Made by a program: the position numbers and the translations under genes. This document shows, piece by piece, positions 34,806 through 46,395 of a stretch of 64,000 bases of DNA. Source of the DNA: Ziziphus jujuba (taxonomy: Eukaryota > Streptophyta > Magnoliopsida > Rosales > Rhamnaceae); assembly GCF_031755915.1 (NCBI RefSeq), contig NC_083389.1:3286001-3350000 (forward strand), in the 5' to 3' direction. Every line of letters starts with the position of its first letter. Within the stretch, counting starts at the first letter, position 1. The notes beneath the pieces are model-generated. The model had not been told where the DNA came from. It made no database searches and was given only the letters and a program-made list of their open reading frames with translations.

Positions 34806-35599
34806 TGAACTGTCACTGCTGGGTTTGTTGTTGGGTTATTGGGTTGGTGGATTACTATCATTGCTGGGTTTCTTGGTGTGTTTGTTGTTGGTTTGCTGGG
34901 TTGCTATTTTTACTGGATTGCTAGGTTACTGCTTGCTGTACTGCTATGTTGCACAGGTTGAAGGTTGAAAAAACTTAGGTCGTGGGTTTTTTTTTTCAAA
35001 TTTAATCAGAGATTTTTCTTAATCTTGTTTGGGTTGATATTTTGTTTATGATTTTGCTTGGGATTGGGTTTTTTGTCGCGATTTTGCTTAGAATTAAAGT
35101 TTTGTTCTTGATTTTGCAATGGGGTTGGGTTTTCATTTGGATTTTGGTCACTCTTTGTGCAGTGGTTTGGGTTAGCACAGCGACTAAAGTTTGCTCCATT
35201 GGGTGATCGAGTTGGCTTCAAGTTGTGTTTGGGTTTGGTTACTGGGATTGTGTCGAATTTGGAGTCATTGAAAAATGCATCCTTAATTTTATTTTATTGG
35301 TTGATAATATGAAATTGAATTATTATATGAGTCTGCATTAGAAAAAAATATTCATTTTGTATATTTTTATTATGTTTATAATTTTAAATTAAAGCTATAG
35401 TTGTTATAATATGCGTGGGAAATTTGAATTGTAATGGTTTCCACAATTTATCAACAACTTTAGGAGTAAGTCCATATATGTGTACTATCGAATGTATAGG
35501 AGGTGGAACCGTACATGAGATTACATATATCCATGTTAAAGGATAAATTAGTAATTATTTTAAATATATTTATTAAATAAGAAAACTTTTCTTTATTTT
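34806..35599. other. Low-complexity TTGGG-rich stretch and AT-rich DNA
   Basis: 34806-35260 is rich in GGGTT, TTGCTGGGTT and GATTTTGCTTGGG-like words on the + strand, giving C/A-rich, Asn/Gln/Lys/Pro-rich open frames on the - strand (35002-35221) that look compositional. After 35270 the sequence is AT-rich. The stretch may belong to the CACTA element that follows. Confidence 0.5.
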
Positions 35600-36461
35600 A
35601 GAATTCATTTGGAAGCCTTGATGTTAAGAAAAAAAATCGAGGAAAAAAACCAAAATGGTTTCAAGATGAACATAAACGTACATTTATGTATTGGTTACAT
35701 GATAAGGTATGTTCAAAATAAACTGTTAAAAACTTTAGGTTTAGTGAGTAAAAATGTATAATTGTATTTCCATTTACTATATTGCACAAATGCAAAGTCA
35801 ACCAAATGATATAGTTTCCAAAACATTAAGATAGAATGTACATGGTTCGTAATGGTTGGTAACAAAACATGAAGGATATGAGATTAAAGGAGTTCGATTC
35901 AACACTTTGGATAAGGATAATAAGCGGCTCACCTAGAATTGTGGGGTAAAGGTGGTTGCTAAAAGTGAGCATTTTGCTAATGTTAAGGACAATAACCTTA
36001 TTTTAGCTGAGATGACATACTATGGGGCAATAAGAGAAATCTGGGATGTCAATTACACTGTGTTTTGAATTCTTGTATTCAAATGTGATTTGGTTGACAG
36101 TAGTGGTGTGAAGGTTGATGAAATGTGTTTTCCATGTATTAACTTAAATAAAATTGGATATAAATCTAACCCATTCATTATGGCTTCACAAGTTCAACAA
36201 GTAGTTTATGTTGAGAATCAACTTGATTCTAGATGGTCTGTACTTTTAACTCCACTACAACATGGTACTTTTGTTGACGATGGATTAGTTGCAGAAGATG
36301 TTCTTAGAGATTCTACGATGGTTCACAACCATTTGTCTTTTAGTTGGCAAGTGTGGTGTGAAAGTGATAATGAGGAAGAATGTGATAATGGCTATGTTCA
36401 TAATGATTACGAGGGGGTATGGATAAAGAACATACCATATGCTAAACAAATTCGTAATTAG
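35600..36461 (+). pseudogene. CACTA/En-Spm transposase C-terminal remnant (DUF4216-like)
   Basis: Readable pieces in order: KKPKWFQDEHKRTFMYWL (near 35648-35702), GYEIKGVRFNTLDKDNK (near 35875-35925), VKVVAKSEHFANVKDNNLIL (near 35950-36003), MTYYGAIREIWDVNYT (near 36010-36060) and, after a TGA, VDSSGVKVDEMCFPCINLNK with PFIMASQVQQVVYVENQLDS (36090-36240). This is the pattern of the DUF4216 region downstream of CACTA transposases in plants. Stops and a frameshift break it. The last open part (36090-36461) ends at a normal stop. No CACTA terminal inverted repeat was found nearby. Confidence 0.72.
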
Positions 36462-36872
36462 ATTCATTAACTTATGCTTAAATAATTATATTTGTTATTA
36501 TTGTTTTATTTGATTTTTTGTTCCATTGTCATTATATGTTTTCCATTGTTATTATATTTTTTTGTTAATTATGTGTACATTCACAAATGCTTAATTTGCT
36601 TAATTAATTTTTTTGTTATTTTTGTCAATTAATTTGTGCAAAATTTAGTTGTGCTTATTTAATATATGAATTTGTTATTTTTTATTATTGTTTTAATTTA
36701 TTTTTTGTTCTTATTCTTTTGATGTAGATTTATGGACCCGTTTGATCAACACGCCCTCCCAATAGTGATGATGATAGATCATCATCAAGCAATGAGGTGA
36801 ACCATATTTTGAGACACCTAAAGTATTTAAGCATCCACCTGAAATGTATCAGTTCAAATGCACAAAAGTTAA
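36462..36872. other. AT-rich DNA, possible continuation of the CACTA element
   Basis: T-rich sequence with many TTATTTTTTGTT words (intron-like), then an MDPFDQHALP-like stretch at 36732-36761 that breaks at once. It ends where the inverted duplication begins. Confidence 0.4.
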
Positions 36873-39214
36873 GTACTTATATATTCCTATTTATTATTAT
36901 TATTATTTATATTGTTAATATTAGAATGATACCATTTACTTGGATAATTAGCATATCATTTGTTTTCTTTATTTTAGAAACATGTTCTTCTAGGTCTAGG
37001 TAGATAGTAGACTGACCGTACGAGCTGTGCAACCCATTTGACTGCGATGCTCTTTCGGTTGTATCATGCAGTCTTTCCTATCTCTCATATTATTATTATT
37101 TTATTAGTATTAGTTTCCTTTTATTTGTCATATTTATATTTCAAATATTCTTAGAATACTCTGATGGCAATTATAGACCAAGGGTATTGTATTTATTTAT
37201 TTATTTTGTTGCTTACCATTTATTGGAGTACTAAAATTTATAGAAAATTGTAGTAAATGGAAGGAATAAGGTGAATGTATACTTAGAACTGTGTTTTTTG
37301 TGTAGAGAAAATTTTAGGAAAATCCATATCTAAGGGAAGATGCTGCTGAATTTTCTGTAGAATTTTTTATGGTGTTTTCCCAAGTTGAGGCCACCCTAAG
37401 GTTCTAGTAAGGAATTACGGAAGGGGTTCTAGCATTCATAGACAAGCAACACACCTTATTGGTCCCACAGGTAGCATTTTCTTCAAAAAAGATAAAAAGA
37501 TAAATAAAAAATGTCTTCTAACCATGCCATGTGTCAAAATTTCAGTGATTGACCAGCCAGGTTGTCCAAACTACACCCTGACAGGTGTCACATTTGGGTT
37601 TACTATAACTAGTGTTGTTCAAATAACACCCCATGTTGTTTGAACAACTCCCTACTGATTGAGTTAAATCCCAGTTTGGCCTGAAAAAAGATATGGAGAA
37701 AGAATGGTGTTAGATAAGACCCATTTTTTTCACTAAGGAAATAACTTACTGTCGGCCACATTTACCACCTCATTGCTTGTACCACCTTGTTGCCTTCATG
37801 AAACCTAACCTCTCCACCAAATCTCACGCTAGGAGGCTTATCGATGCACCAAAATCAATGTCCAACTTTAACAACCATGTCTTGATCCAATTGCTGGATT
37901 CAGACTACTTCCAGGTTGAGGGGATACTCTCTTCCATAAGTTTCAAAGTTCTTGAACATGATTCTAACCTCCTTTTAGCTCGAATCAAGCATGTATGACT
38001 GGTAGAGTGAAACCCATTATGGCGGTGACTTTTAACAAGGAATCCATTCATCACCAACCATCTATGGGCTAGGTAAATTCACAAATGAAATACCCATTCC
38101 TTTAGTTTAATTTGGTGTAAAATGTTTAAATTTTGGTTGAGTATTGAGTATAAACCAAAATGGGAGAACTTTAGGATAATACCTTGTAAACTTTGACCCA
38201 TAATGCAAAATTAGTTTGTATTTTGTGATGCATATAAGCTTCTAATGGTCATGGAAAACTAGTTGAAGGTCTAATTTCATTAGGATACCACATGCAAGAA
38301 AAACTCCAATTTTAGATGTCAGATAAGATAGGTTTATACAAAGTCTTCAAGGGACTGTGTGCATATTTATATATATATATATATATATAAAGAAAATGTA
38401 TATAAATATTTACGTAGGTTATGGTTAGTCATCATGTTATCAGAGTTAGCGTAATACCTCAATTGATCAATCTAAAGTATTGTTTCCATATATGCATCTT
38501 AAAAGTAATTTAGTTTATTACAAGTTGTCTGACAATTTATCGGTTACTAACTATAAAATTTATATGTATATATTTTAGTAGACTATATGATTTAAGGTCT
38601 GGGATCCAAGTTATCTTTATCTCTCATTATTATATTATTATTATATTTCTATTTACATATATGTGATTGGTATATTCATGAAATGCTGTAAAAAAATATG
38701 ATATTGTTGTAAATGAAAACTTAGGAAAAGATGAGGCCATCTTGGGGTTTTGGTTTATTATTTATTTCTTATATTTGTATTCCTATGCTATTGTTATCGA
38801 AGTCCTACAAATTTGTGAAAATTTGTAGCAAGGCAGGGAGGAAACATTTGGGAGAGTCTAATTTACAAGGGAGATGCTGTTGGATTTTCTATAAAATTTT
38901 TGGTGGGGTTTCTTTTAGTCAATGCCATCCTAAAGTTCCGATAGATAACCCTATGAGGGTCTTGGCAGTTTGGTTGGAAGTAATACTTTATGATTATTAT
39001 TAGATTTATGTGATTTTAAGATGCACCATATAATACTAGTGTTATGTATTATTGTTATCATTAATTAGCCGCAGATACTAATTAACCATCCTATTGGAGC
39101 AAAGGTGAGAGATAGTAGATAGGTATTTTACAAGGTAAGCATGAGGTGAGCATTAGTCACCCTTTCCTTAGTTGTAGGATAGTAGGTTGTTAGTATAGGC
39201 ACCTTTGGGATGCA
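36873..39214 (+). repeat. Left arm of an inverted duplication (partner 61432-59061)
   Basis: The sequence recurs in reverse orientation at 59061-61432. Matching signposts are the ATTAATATTAGAATGATACC / TTTACTTGG stretch, TGACTGCGATGCTCTTTC, the MKPNLSTKS coding stretch, a TATATATA tract near 38375, and TTAACCATCCTATTGGAGC near 39080. Both copies carry independent small changes. The repeat class is unknown; no LTR or TIR was found at its outer edge. Confidence 0.85.
37777..37998 (+). CDS. Short open frame shared by both inverted arms, unknown
   Basis: 73 codons, with FMKPNLSTKSHARRLIDAPK and a hydrophobic LLDSDYF stretch. The inverted copy (60402-60680, - strand) keeps SFMKPNLSTKSHTGRLIDAL in frame and a longer N-terminal stretch. 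I do not recognise it. It may be part of a transposon or non-coding, and the shared frame may only reflect the duplication being recent. Confidence 0.25.
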   Translation: MYHLVAFMKPNLSTKSHARRLIDAPKSMSNFNNHVLIQLLDSDYFQVEGILSSISFKVLEHDSNLLLARIKHV

Positions 39215-39545
39215 ATGGCTTCAGCTGGAGCTGAACTTGCTTGGATATCATACTTGCTACAAAAGATAGGAATCCCTTATGCTAAACCAATCAAACTATA
39301 CTGTGACAACACTAGTGCTCTTTATCTCACCATTAATCCAGTCTTTAATAATAGAACCAAACATATCCAGCTAGACTATCATTTTATTCAGGAGAAAGTT
39401 ACATCTAGAAATACAAACACACAGTACTTACCATTTGCTCACCAAGTTGCAGGTCTGTTCACAAAACCCCTCAGTTGTTTTCAATTTGTTCATTTTCAAA
39501 GTAAATTGGGAGTTCACAACCTTCTGCTTTCCAGTTTGAGGGGGA
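39215..39545 (+). pseudogene. Copia RNase H end (5'-truncated element, copy I)
   Basis: ASAGAELAWISYLLQKIGIP, KLYCDNTSALYLTINPVF and RTKHIQLDYHFIQEKV are the end of a Ty1/copia RNase H. It lacks everything upstream; the break falls at ATGGCTTCAGC. The PPT GAGGGGGA (39538-39545) and an LTR follow. The same stretch in the complete element is at 49905-50230, and an inverted copy is at 58760-59060. Confidence 0.9.
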
Positions 39546-39895
39546 TGATAAGCTAGATGTGCATGTCCTAAAGCCATGTCAACGTATATCCATGTCATCA
39601 TATAACAAAGACTAGCAAGAGTTTGTTTTAGATAAGACGACTCCAAATGATAAAATGTATCTTCAAGTTATTAAAAACAGTGAGGGATAAATGTTATCAG
39701 GTGATAAAGCTTTGAGAAAGGTTGTTGTAGTCATCAATCATCAGTAATACTTATTGTATCTTCTTGTAACGAACTTGTATCTATAATGCCCTACCTTGTT
39801 GTATAAATAATGCTATGAGAGTCGCCTTTGTAACAAGCTGAAAATACAGTTTTTTGTCAATATAGTATAAAGCTTGTTTCAATTGTTTTCATCAG
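39546..39895 (+). repeat. Copia 3' LTR, copy I
   Basis: It starts TGATAAGCTAGATGTGCATG and ends TTGTTTTCATCA. It is followed by GTAAT, the same five bases that flank the complete element at 45098-50568. Confidence 0.9.
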
Positions 39896-42482
39896 TAATG
39901 AGGGTTTGATTTCACTTGATTAAAATTGGAGATACAAAATTTAATCTTTAATTTTATTACATTATTTATGATAGTATATATATGCAAGAAAAATTGGGTC
40001 CAATAAATTTATGAATTGCTATATTTGTATTGCCATATTGAAAATATTGACAGAGGTAAAAAAAAAAACCCTTTCCAATAATTTTGATTAAGGATTCTAT
40101 TCAGCTGATGTGGCAAAAATAAATGGACATTATCAAAGACATTATTTATTGTAGATAGTCTGTTAGATGGTGTGATTCATCAAAACACTTTTTATCAGAA
40201 TATTTTTCAAAAGGAAAAAATAGATAAATAAATTGTTATTAATTATTCTTATTTTTCGAAGGAGAAAAATATATAAACATATCATCGGTTAATTGGGATT
40301 TACATAAAAACAATTGAAGAATAATTTTTCGATTGAATGACTATGAACTAAATATTTATGCCACATAGAATCGAAGCTTTTCCAACCTTTATATTACGTA
40401 TATATAATAATTCACATACCTATTGGAGATGGCTACCTAGCTGATGTAGTCATAATTGACATGTATGTATGTATGGTGTGGAATAATGCCATTACAAGTT
40501 GTTATATTGCAACTTTATGTTAATTTTCTCATAAATATGCTATTTTTTACAAACAAAATATTTATCAAATTATATTATCCTTTTATCTTCAAATATTTCC
40601 GAAACTAATTCTTGTTTTTGTTTTTTGCAAGAAGTAATTCTTGTTATGTGTGTCACATATGCGTGCAATATAGCCAACGATTGTCAAATTAATTCATCAC
40701 AAATTTAGGATTTGTTTCATTTGGATCTTTGAAGTTATCATTACAATTTAAATCGTGTATCAAACATACTGCAGAAATGAAAAAAAATCATGAATTTTTT
40801 AAAAACTAAATATCTTCAATTTTTTTTTCTTTTACAACAACATAAAAAAATGTGTATAAAAGATATTCTTATTTCAGTTTTTTATTCCGTTTCGTATTTG
40901 CCATTTTTTTATTTTTTAATATATTAACTATTATTATCTAATGGTTATATTTTTATCATTTTATATTAAAAATAAACAATTTTAATGTATATCTAATACA
41001 TGTATTTTTTTATTTATAATAAATATTATACGTATATATAAATTTTATAAACTCCCCACTTACATATTCTTTTGCTAAATTTTTCTCCATATTTTTAAAT
41101 AAATTAGATGATTTATACACGTGCATACTATTTATGTTTTTTTGCCATTCCATATTTTTCCAGTTATGAGAGAAAGTTGAAGAAGCTTTTAGAAAAGGTA
41201 AACAAAATATAAGAGAATAAGAAATCAAAATATTTTCATTGTTACTTAAAGTGTCTTTGATCAATGCTCATACAAACACCAACAGGCTCTATTTGTAAAG
41301 CTTACAAAAGATAAAATATAGTAGTAGGACTAACTAATGTAGAATATGCAAAAGGAATGTCAAAATTCTCTCCTCATGAGTAAGGATTGATCACTTGATT
41401 CTCACTTGCACATAACAACAGAAGTTATTGCTTGATTTCTTGCCTCAATATGACCAATATATAGATGCATATTGGGTATGGATAGAGTGTAATTTCAACT
41501 TTGAACTTTTGATTTGGGTAATTTAAACTTTGAATTTTCATATTGATGGTGTTAAAATTAGTGGTGATGATATTATTTTGACATCATGCTATGTCATGGT
41601 TATTTTTTAGAAATAAAAAAATAATTTAAAATTTTGAAAAAAATACATTAGTTATTTTTCCATTTATATTTATGGTTTTTTATTCGAAAAATTATGTCCT
41701 TAATTAAATTAAAATACCCATAATCATAATTAAATATTTTTATCCTAAAATTATACTAAAATAAAATTAAAAATTTTGGTCTAAAAAAATAATTTTACTA
41801 GAGCAAAAATTAAAAATATTTTTTATGCCCAAACACAAAAAAAAAAAAAAAGTTTTCTCATTTTCCTCTTTTCCATCTTCTTATTCTATATGGTACCCTT
41901 AAATAAACATCAAGAAAAAAAGACCAGAATATGAAGGAAAAAAAAAAAAAGGACCAAATTTTAAAAAATAAAAATAATTTAAAATATATATATATTTTTT
42001 AAATCATTCCAAAAAAATAATGTTTTTTCATTTTCCTTTCTTTCATCTTCTTATTCTAATATTCTTTGTAGTATCAATATGCAATTTACCTTTAAATAAA
42101 TATGAAATTTAAAAAAGGGATGAGAATTCTAGATAAATACAATTTTATTAATATTTAGGGAGTTTTTATCAAGATGAAATTTATCTATCAAGCCTATTAG
42201 TTATCTAGAAGCTTATGTTGGTGCCTATACAAAAGGGGTCCAAGCTTTATTTTTGCAACACCTAAAAGTTTCCACAAATATCATCACTCATTTCTCTTAA
42301 TTTTAGTTCTTCAAATTCATAGTTTTAGTTTATTTATTTTTTTCATTTGATCCATTTATTTCATAGTCAAGTTTCTTTTTAGTGTTTCTATTTTGTCATT
42401 AAGATTTTATTTTTATTAAAGTCATTTTATTCTTTTGAAGCATTATAACCCATTTTCTTTTGTTGTTTGCTTCTAATATAAT
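39896..42482 (+). repeat. Triplicated flank, copy I
   Basis: This non-LTR flank (starting GTAATGAGGGTTTGATTTCA) recurs at 50569-53692 (direct, copy II) and about 58658-56246 (inverted, copy III). It contains a - strand open frame (41010-41264) that is partly kept in the other copies, an ACAAATAGAGCC-like promoter-type stretch and A/T-rich homopolymers. It contains no recognised gene. Confidence 0.85.
41010..41264 (-). CDS. Short open frame shared by the three flank copies, unknown
   Basis: 84 codons (MIKDTLSNNENILISYSLIF...). Copy III has a 76-codon version in frame (57588-57818, +), and copy II has a broken version (51954-52166, -). I do not recognise it. An upstream stretch resembling a plant LTR promoter (ACAAATAGAGCCTGTTGGTG in copy III) may mean that this is transcribed retroelement DNA. 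Confidence 0.25.
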   Translation of the reverse strand: MIKDTLSNNENILISYSLIFCLPFLKASSTFSHNWKNMEWQKNINSMHVYKSSNLFKNMEKNLAKEYVSGEFIKFIYTYNIYYK

Positions 42483-42692
42483 TGTAACACCTTGCCTCCA
42501 TAGACAGATCTATAAGATTTTTTGTTCGGAGTTTCCAGGAGGTCATTATCCTTGGATTACTCTCGCTTAAGCAAGCTTAATTTCGGAGCTCTTTCGAACC
42601 TTGAAACCAACAACTTTGAAAAGTTGGTGTTTTTAAAGTGGCTATTATTATATTTGAACTATCATCTGTTCCACACCTGATAGCCTACCAAC
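42483..42692 (-). mobile_element. Cassandra-like LTR fragment with 5S rRNA-derived sequence, copy I
   Basis: On the - strand it ends GGTGTTACA and contains the 5S-like word CTTGCTTAAGCGAGAGTAAT with GACCTCCTGGAAACTCCG. It stops at GGTAGGCTATCAGGTGTGG, so the 5' end of the LTR, the internal domain and the second LTR are missing. A deletion also removes part of the end region. It lies at the same flank position as the elements at 53693 and 55529. Confidence 0.8.
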
Positions 42693-44138
42693 CTTATAAA
42701 TATAGCCATTGATTTATCAGATCTACCTGCAAAATAGAACACAAAAATAACAAAACCAATGCCTAATGGACGCACTGCTTTCTAACATTTCCTCTCAGAT
42801 TTTTACTAAATAGGCATCGTAGACACCTAAAAACCCTAATAGCAATTGTATGTGTCTTATTATAACACTAGTGACTCATTCCCAATTTATATATATACAA
42901 AATAATTAATAAATAATAATAGTAATAATAATAATAAAATAGGAAATAAATCAATTAGGCTTCTAGAGAATAGGTCCTTCAGTTTAATGAGCCAACTAAA
43001 GTACATATATATATACATACAAAAAAATGAATCCTTTAGCTAAAAAAACAATATACATATATATATATAGTATTTATTATAAAAAAAAAATCTATTTTCA
43101 TTTTGGTTCTCTAGATAAAGATGTATAGTTGCTGAATGCGAATATAGATGAAGAGAAATTAACTATAGAACATATACAGTACAGTACTTTATGATCGATC
43201 ATGAGTGAACAAATATTCACTTGGTGTGGAAATTTTATTTTTTTATGAGTGTGTACATTAATGGGTAAACATCACGATAATCTTACATATTTTGCTATTT
43301 TTTTAATATTATATTTCTGTTATAAAAAATATCAGCACAACATTTTTAAGTTTCATTTTCAATTCAATATATGATGATTTTTAAAAAAATTTATCCCTTA
43401 ATTTGAGCATTTTGTTTTTGTTTTTTTTTTTTCACTTTTAAATTTTTTTCTTCCCTAGTTTCTTAGTACCTAAAAAATAACAATAATAAAAGGCAAACAT
43501 GCGTATATACACTTTTTTCTAAAATTGCTAAATTTTTAAAATTCTTATGCTAAAATTCTTCTCTTCAATTTATCAAAAAGAAAAAAGAAGAAGTTATATA
43601 TAATAACTTTGATTGTCTCAAAGACAACTTCTAAAGTTAGCTTATTAACATTGAGTATGTAACTATTTTTTCTTTAAAAAAAGAAGATAATTATGAGTTT
43701 CATCGCATTATTTTTTATTCATTAATTATGATTTATTATTATTATTATCTTTAAGAATGAGTAAAAACATTTCATTAAATATAGGGTAAATAAGTCAAAA
43801 TTCTGACATTTAAGAAATTAAAAAAAAAAGATTATATTGAAACGAAAGCGGTACATGACATGAGGGGCCGTATATATATATTTTTTATAATAAAAATATA
43901 ATATTGAAAAAATAGTAAAATAGGGAGGACTATAAAAATATTTACCTTACATTAATACATAACTAAGATAATATATAGTAATTAATGCCCAACTACTAGT
44001 GCTTCCTGGTAGGACCTATAACTATATACCTTGCACTAGCTAGCTAGCACAAATTTTCTCAATCTGTATATTGTACATAGTTTGATAGACAATGAAAAAA
44101 CTGTATGTGTGCACATTTTCTTGATGCTTAAGAATTTA
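42693..44138. other. AT-rich DNA without recognised genes
   Basis: It holds TATA microsatellites (near 42890, 43005, 43055 and 43870), a TAATAA tract near 42910 and long homopolymers. No coding region, TIR or LTR is seen. Confidence 0.5.
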
Positions 44139-44452
44139 GGTGGTGTTTGGTTGTAAAAATGGAACTGAGGATAGAATGATATAGAGGATGAAATATATTC
44201 TTTTGTTTGGTAAGATTTTGGTATCAATAATTGAATGGACAAGTTAAACCAAGCCATTTAAACAAAAATACTCCTAATATCGTATTATATATAATTAAAT
44301 TAATTATGGAGTGAGAAAGTGGAGATAGAAAAATGTAGAAAGTGGAGAGTGAATTGTTTTAGACAAAAATCGAGAGGTTGTTAGATTTTACGGATCTAAA
44401 TATACATAATAAATTCCATTAAAACATAAGTTACTAACCTCCAAACGCAGCC
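44139..44452. mobile_element. Probable MITE (GGTGGTGTTTGGT / CCAAACGCAGCC ends)
   Basis: The left end GGTGGTGTTTGGTTG and the right end, reverse complement GGCTGCGTTTGGAGG, form an imperfect terminal inverted repeat across 314 bp, the style of PIF/Harbinger or hAT MITEs in plants. The adjacent trinucleotides (TTA and ATT) do not give a clean duplication, so the superfamily is uncertain. Confidence 0.5.
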
Positions 44453-45092
44453 ATTGATAAATTAAATCTTTAATTCTACAAAATAGAAAATAATGTAAAG
44501 TAGTGCCTGTAGACACACAACTCTCAAACCACTCTCAGATCTCTGAAAACCTTAATCTCAAAAAATACCATATGGCATATATCTGTTTGCTTGTCCTAGA
44601 TCTTCTATAGTCTCTGCAAGTCAGACTTATCCATTAATTTCAACACACACAAAATAATAATCATTTAATAATATAATAATATAAATAGGCTTATAAAGAG
44701 AGTTGGTCCTCCAATCCAATGGGCCAACTGGAGTCTTATACAGAGTGTGTGACCAAGGGCCTTACTACAAATAATAAAATAAGTTAGTCCCATTAATGGT
44801 ATAAATAAACTCTGTAAATGAGTAATTATGCTAAGTCCACAATTATTTATTTAATAGAGGTAAGATGTAGGCCATCAGAATGCAATTGTTTCACACAAAT
44901 TAATTGCCACCTGCCACTACTCATGTATATATATATATATCATTAATATGCATGCATGAATGCATCTATGGTGTGTGGAAAAATGCCATGATATACATAT
45001 ATATGGTAACCTTTTTATGTTAATTTAATGGTATACTTTGTACAAATGTAAAGGGTTTAAATTCTGTCATCCCTAGCAATTATTCATGGGAA
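44453..45092. other. Left flank of the complete copia element
   Basis: AT-rich, with no gene recognised. A stretch near 44690-44745 (GAGAGTTGGTCCTCCAATCC..GGGCCAACTGGAGT) resembles 42975-43000 and may be a diverged duplicate. Confidence 0.45.
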
Positions 45093-45097
45093 GTAAT

Positions 45098-45419
45098 TGA
45101 TAAGCTAGATGTGCATGTCTTACCATATAGCCATGTCATCATATAACCAAGAACAATAAGAGTTTGTTTTAGATAAGATAAAAGGTATCTTCAAGTTATT
45201 AAAAACAGTGACAGATTAACATTATCAGGTGATAAAGCTTTGAGAAAGGTTGTTCTAGTCATCAGTCATCAGTAATCCTTTTTGTATCTTCTTGTAACTA
45301 ACATGTATCTATAATGCTCCACAATGCTGTATAAGTAATGCTATGAGAGTCACCTTTGTAACAAGCTAAAAATACAGTTTTTATCAATATGATAAAGCTT
45401 ATTTCATTTGTTCTCATCA
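45098..45419 (+). repeat. Copia 5' LTR
   Basis: It starts TGATAAGCTAGATGTGCATG and ends TTGTTCTCATCA, 322 bp. It lacks a short stretch found in the 3' LTR. Confidence 0.92.
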
Positions 45420-45431
45420 TGGTATCAAAGC
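45420..45431 (+). promoter_or_regulatory. Copia primer-binding site
   Basis: TGGTATCAAAGC directly abuts the LTR end, one base from the usual initiator-tRNA-Met PBS. Confidence 0.85.
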
Positions 45432-45449
45432 ATGGAAAGACTTCAAAGC

Positions 45450-46395
45450 TGAACTTGAATATAGCTTCAAAAGTTGAACCAAGACTAATTGCCAATCCTT
45501 TAAACAATGTTCCAATTTAATATCTAGAAAACTGGATTCTTTGAATTATTTTATGTGGAGATCATAGATGCCTCCCTCAATTCAAAGTTTAGGAATTCTA
45601 CATCATATAATTGATGATGAACATCGATTAGAAGAAATTCAAATAGAAACTAGCAGAAGCATTGCAAGCAGCGGAGTTCATAATCCAAATTATCAATTGT
45701 GGATTAGTAATGATGGTTTTTTTACAATGTGGTTGCTTAGAACAATGACAGCTGACATACTCAACTTCAATTTCAGCCTGCATATAACTTTCAGTCTTTG
45801 GCATGCCACTAAAGAGCATCTGTTGCTAGCTACGAAGGAGAAGGAAATTTATCTGACTGATCATCTCATGGGATTGAAGAAAGGATAGGCAACCTTAGAT
45901 GAGTATCTCAAAGCCTTTAATTCTATTTGTGATAATCTCTCTGCAATTGCAAAGCCTGTAAATGACTTGGATAAATGCTTTCATCCATTTAGAGGATTAG
46001 GCCATAAATATCAAGATTTCAGGTTTGTTATGCTATCAAAACCTTCATATCCAATGCTTATAGAGTTTAATCTATCTTTAAAAAGTCATGAAAAAGTCCT
46101 AAGAAATTTTTTAGAAGAAAAATAGGATTTGAATCAAGAACGTGCATTTGTTAGTCAAAGAGGTCATTGGGCAGGAAGAGGAATTGGTGGCAAGTTTAAT
46201 TTTCATGGATGTGGTTTCAATCCTGCAACCTATTCCATGCAAAGTTGTGGAGGCTTTAATTACTCAACACAAGGCTGTGGAGGCTCCCTCTCATTCAACA
46301 TAGCAACTAGACCATCTTCAAACATTACTCAAAATGAAGTAGTTATATGTCAAATATGTGTCAGACCTTTTCATATTGCTCCTAACTATTAGAAT
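45450..46395 (+). pseudogene. Copia gag with a damaged zinc knuckle
   Basis: Copia-type capsid sequence in several frames: an ILHHIIDDEHRLEE stretch (45597-45640), the LWISNDGFFTMWLLRTMTAD stretch, WHATKEHL (near 45800) and a Gly-rich tail. The CCHC knuckle is CQICVRPFHIAPNY at 46351-46392, where the last Cys has become Tyr. The frame stops right after it. Confidence 0.85.

Noticed and set aside
35002..35221. Asn/Gln/Lys/Pro-rich proteins on the - strand
   Set aside because: Two overlapping frames over the same TTGGG/TTTTG-rich DNA; the composition explains both.
36797..37003. Hydrophobic small protein at the left arm start
   Set aside because: The frame crosses a TTATTATTA microsatellite; the inverted counterpart keeps a similar frame for the same compositional reason.
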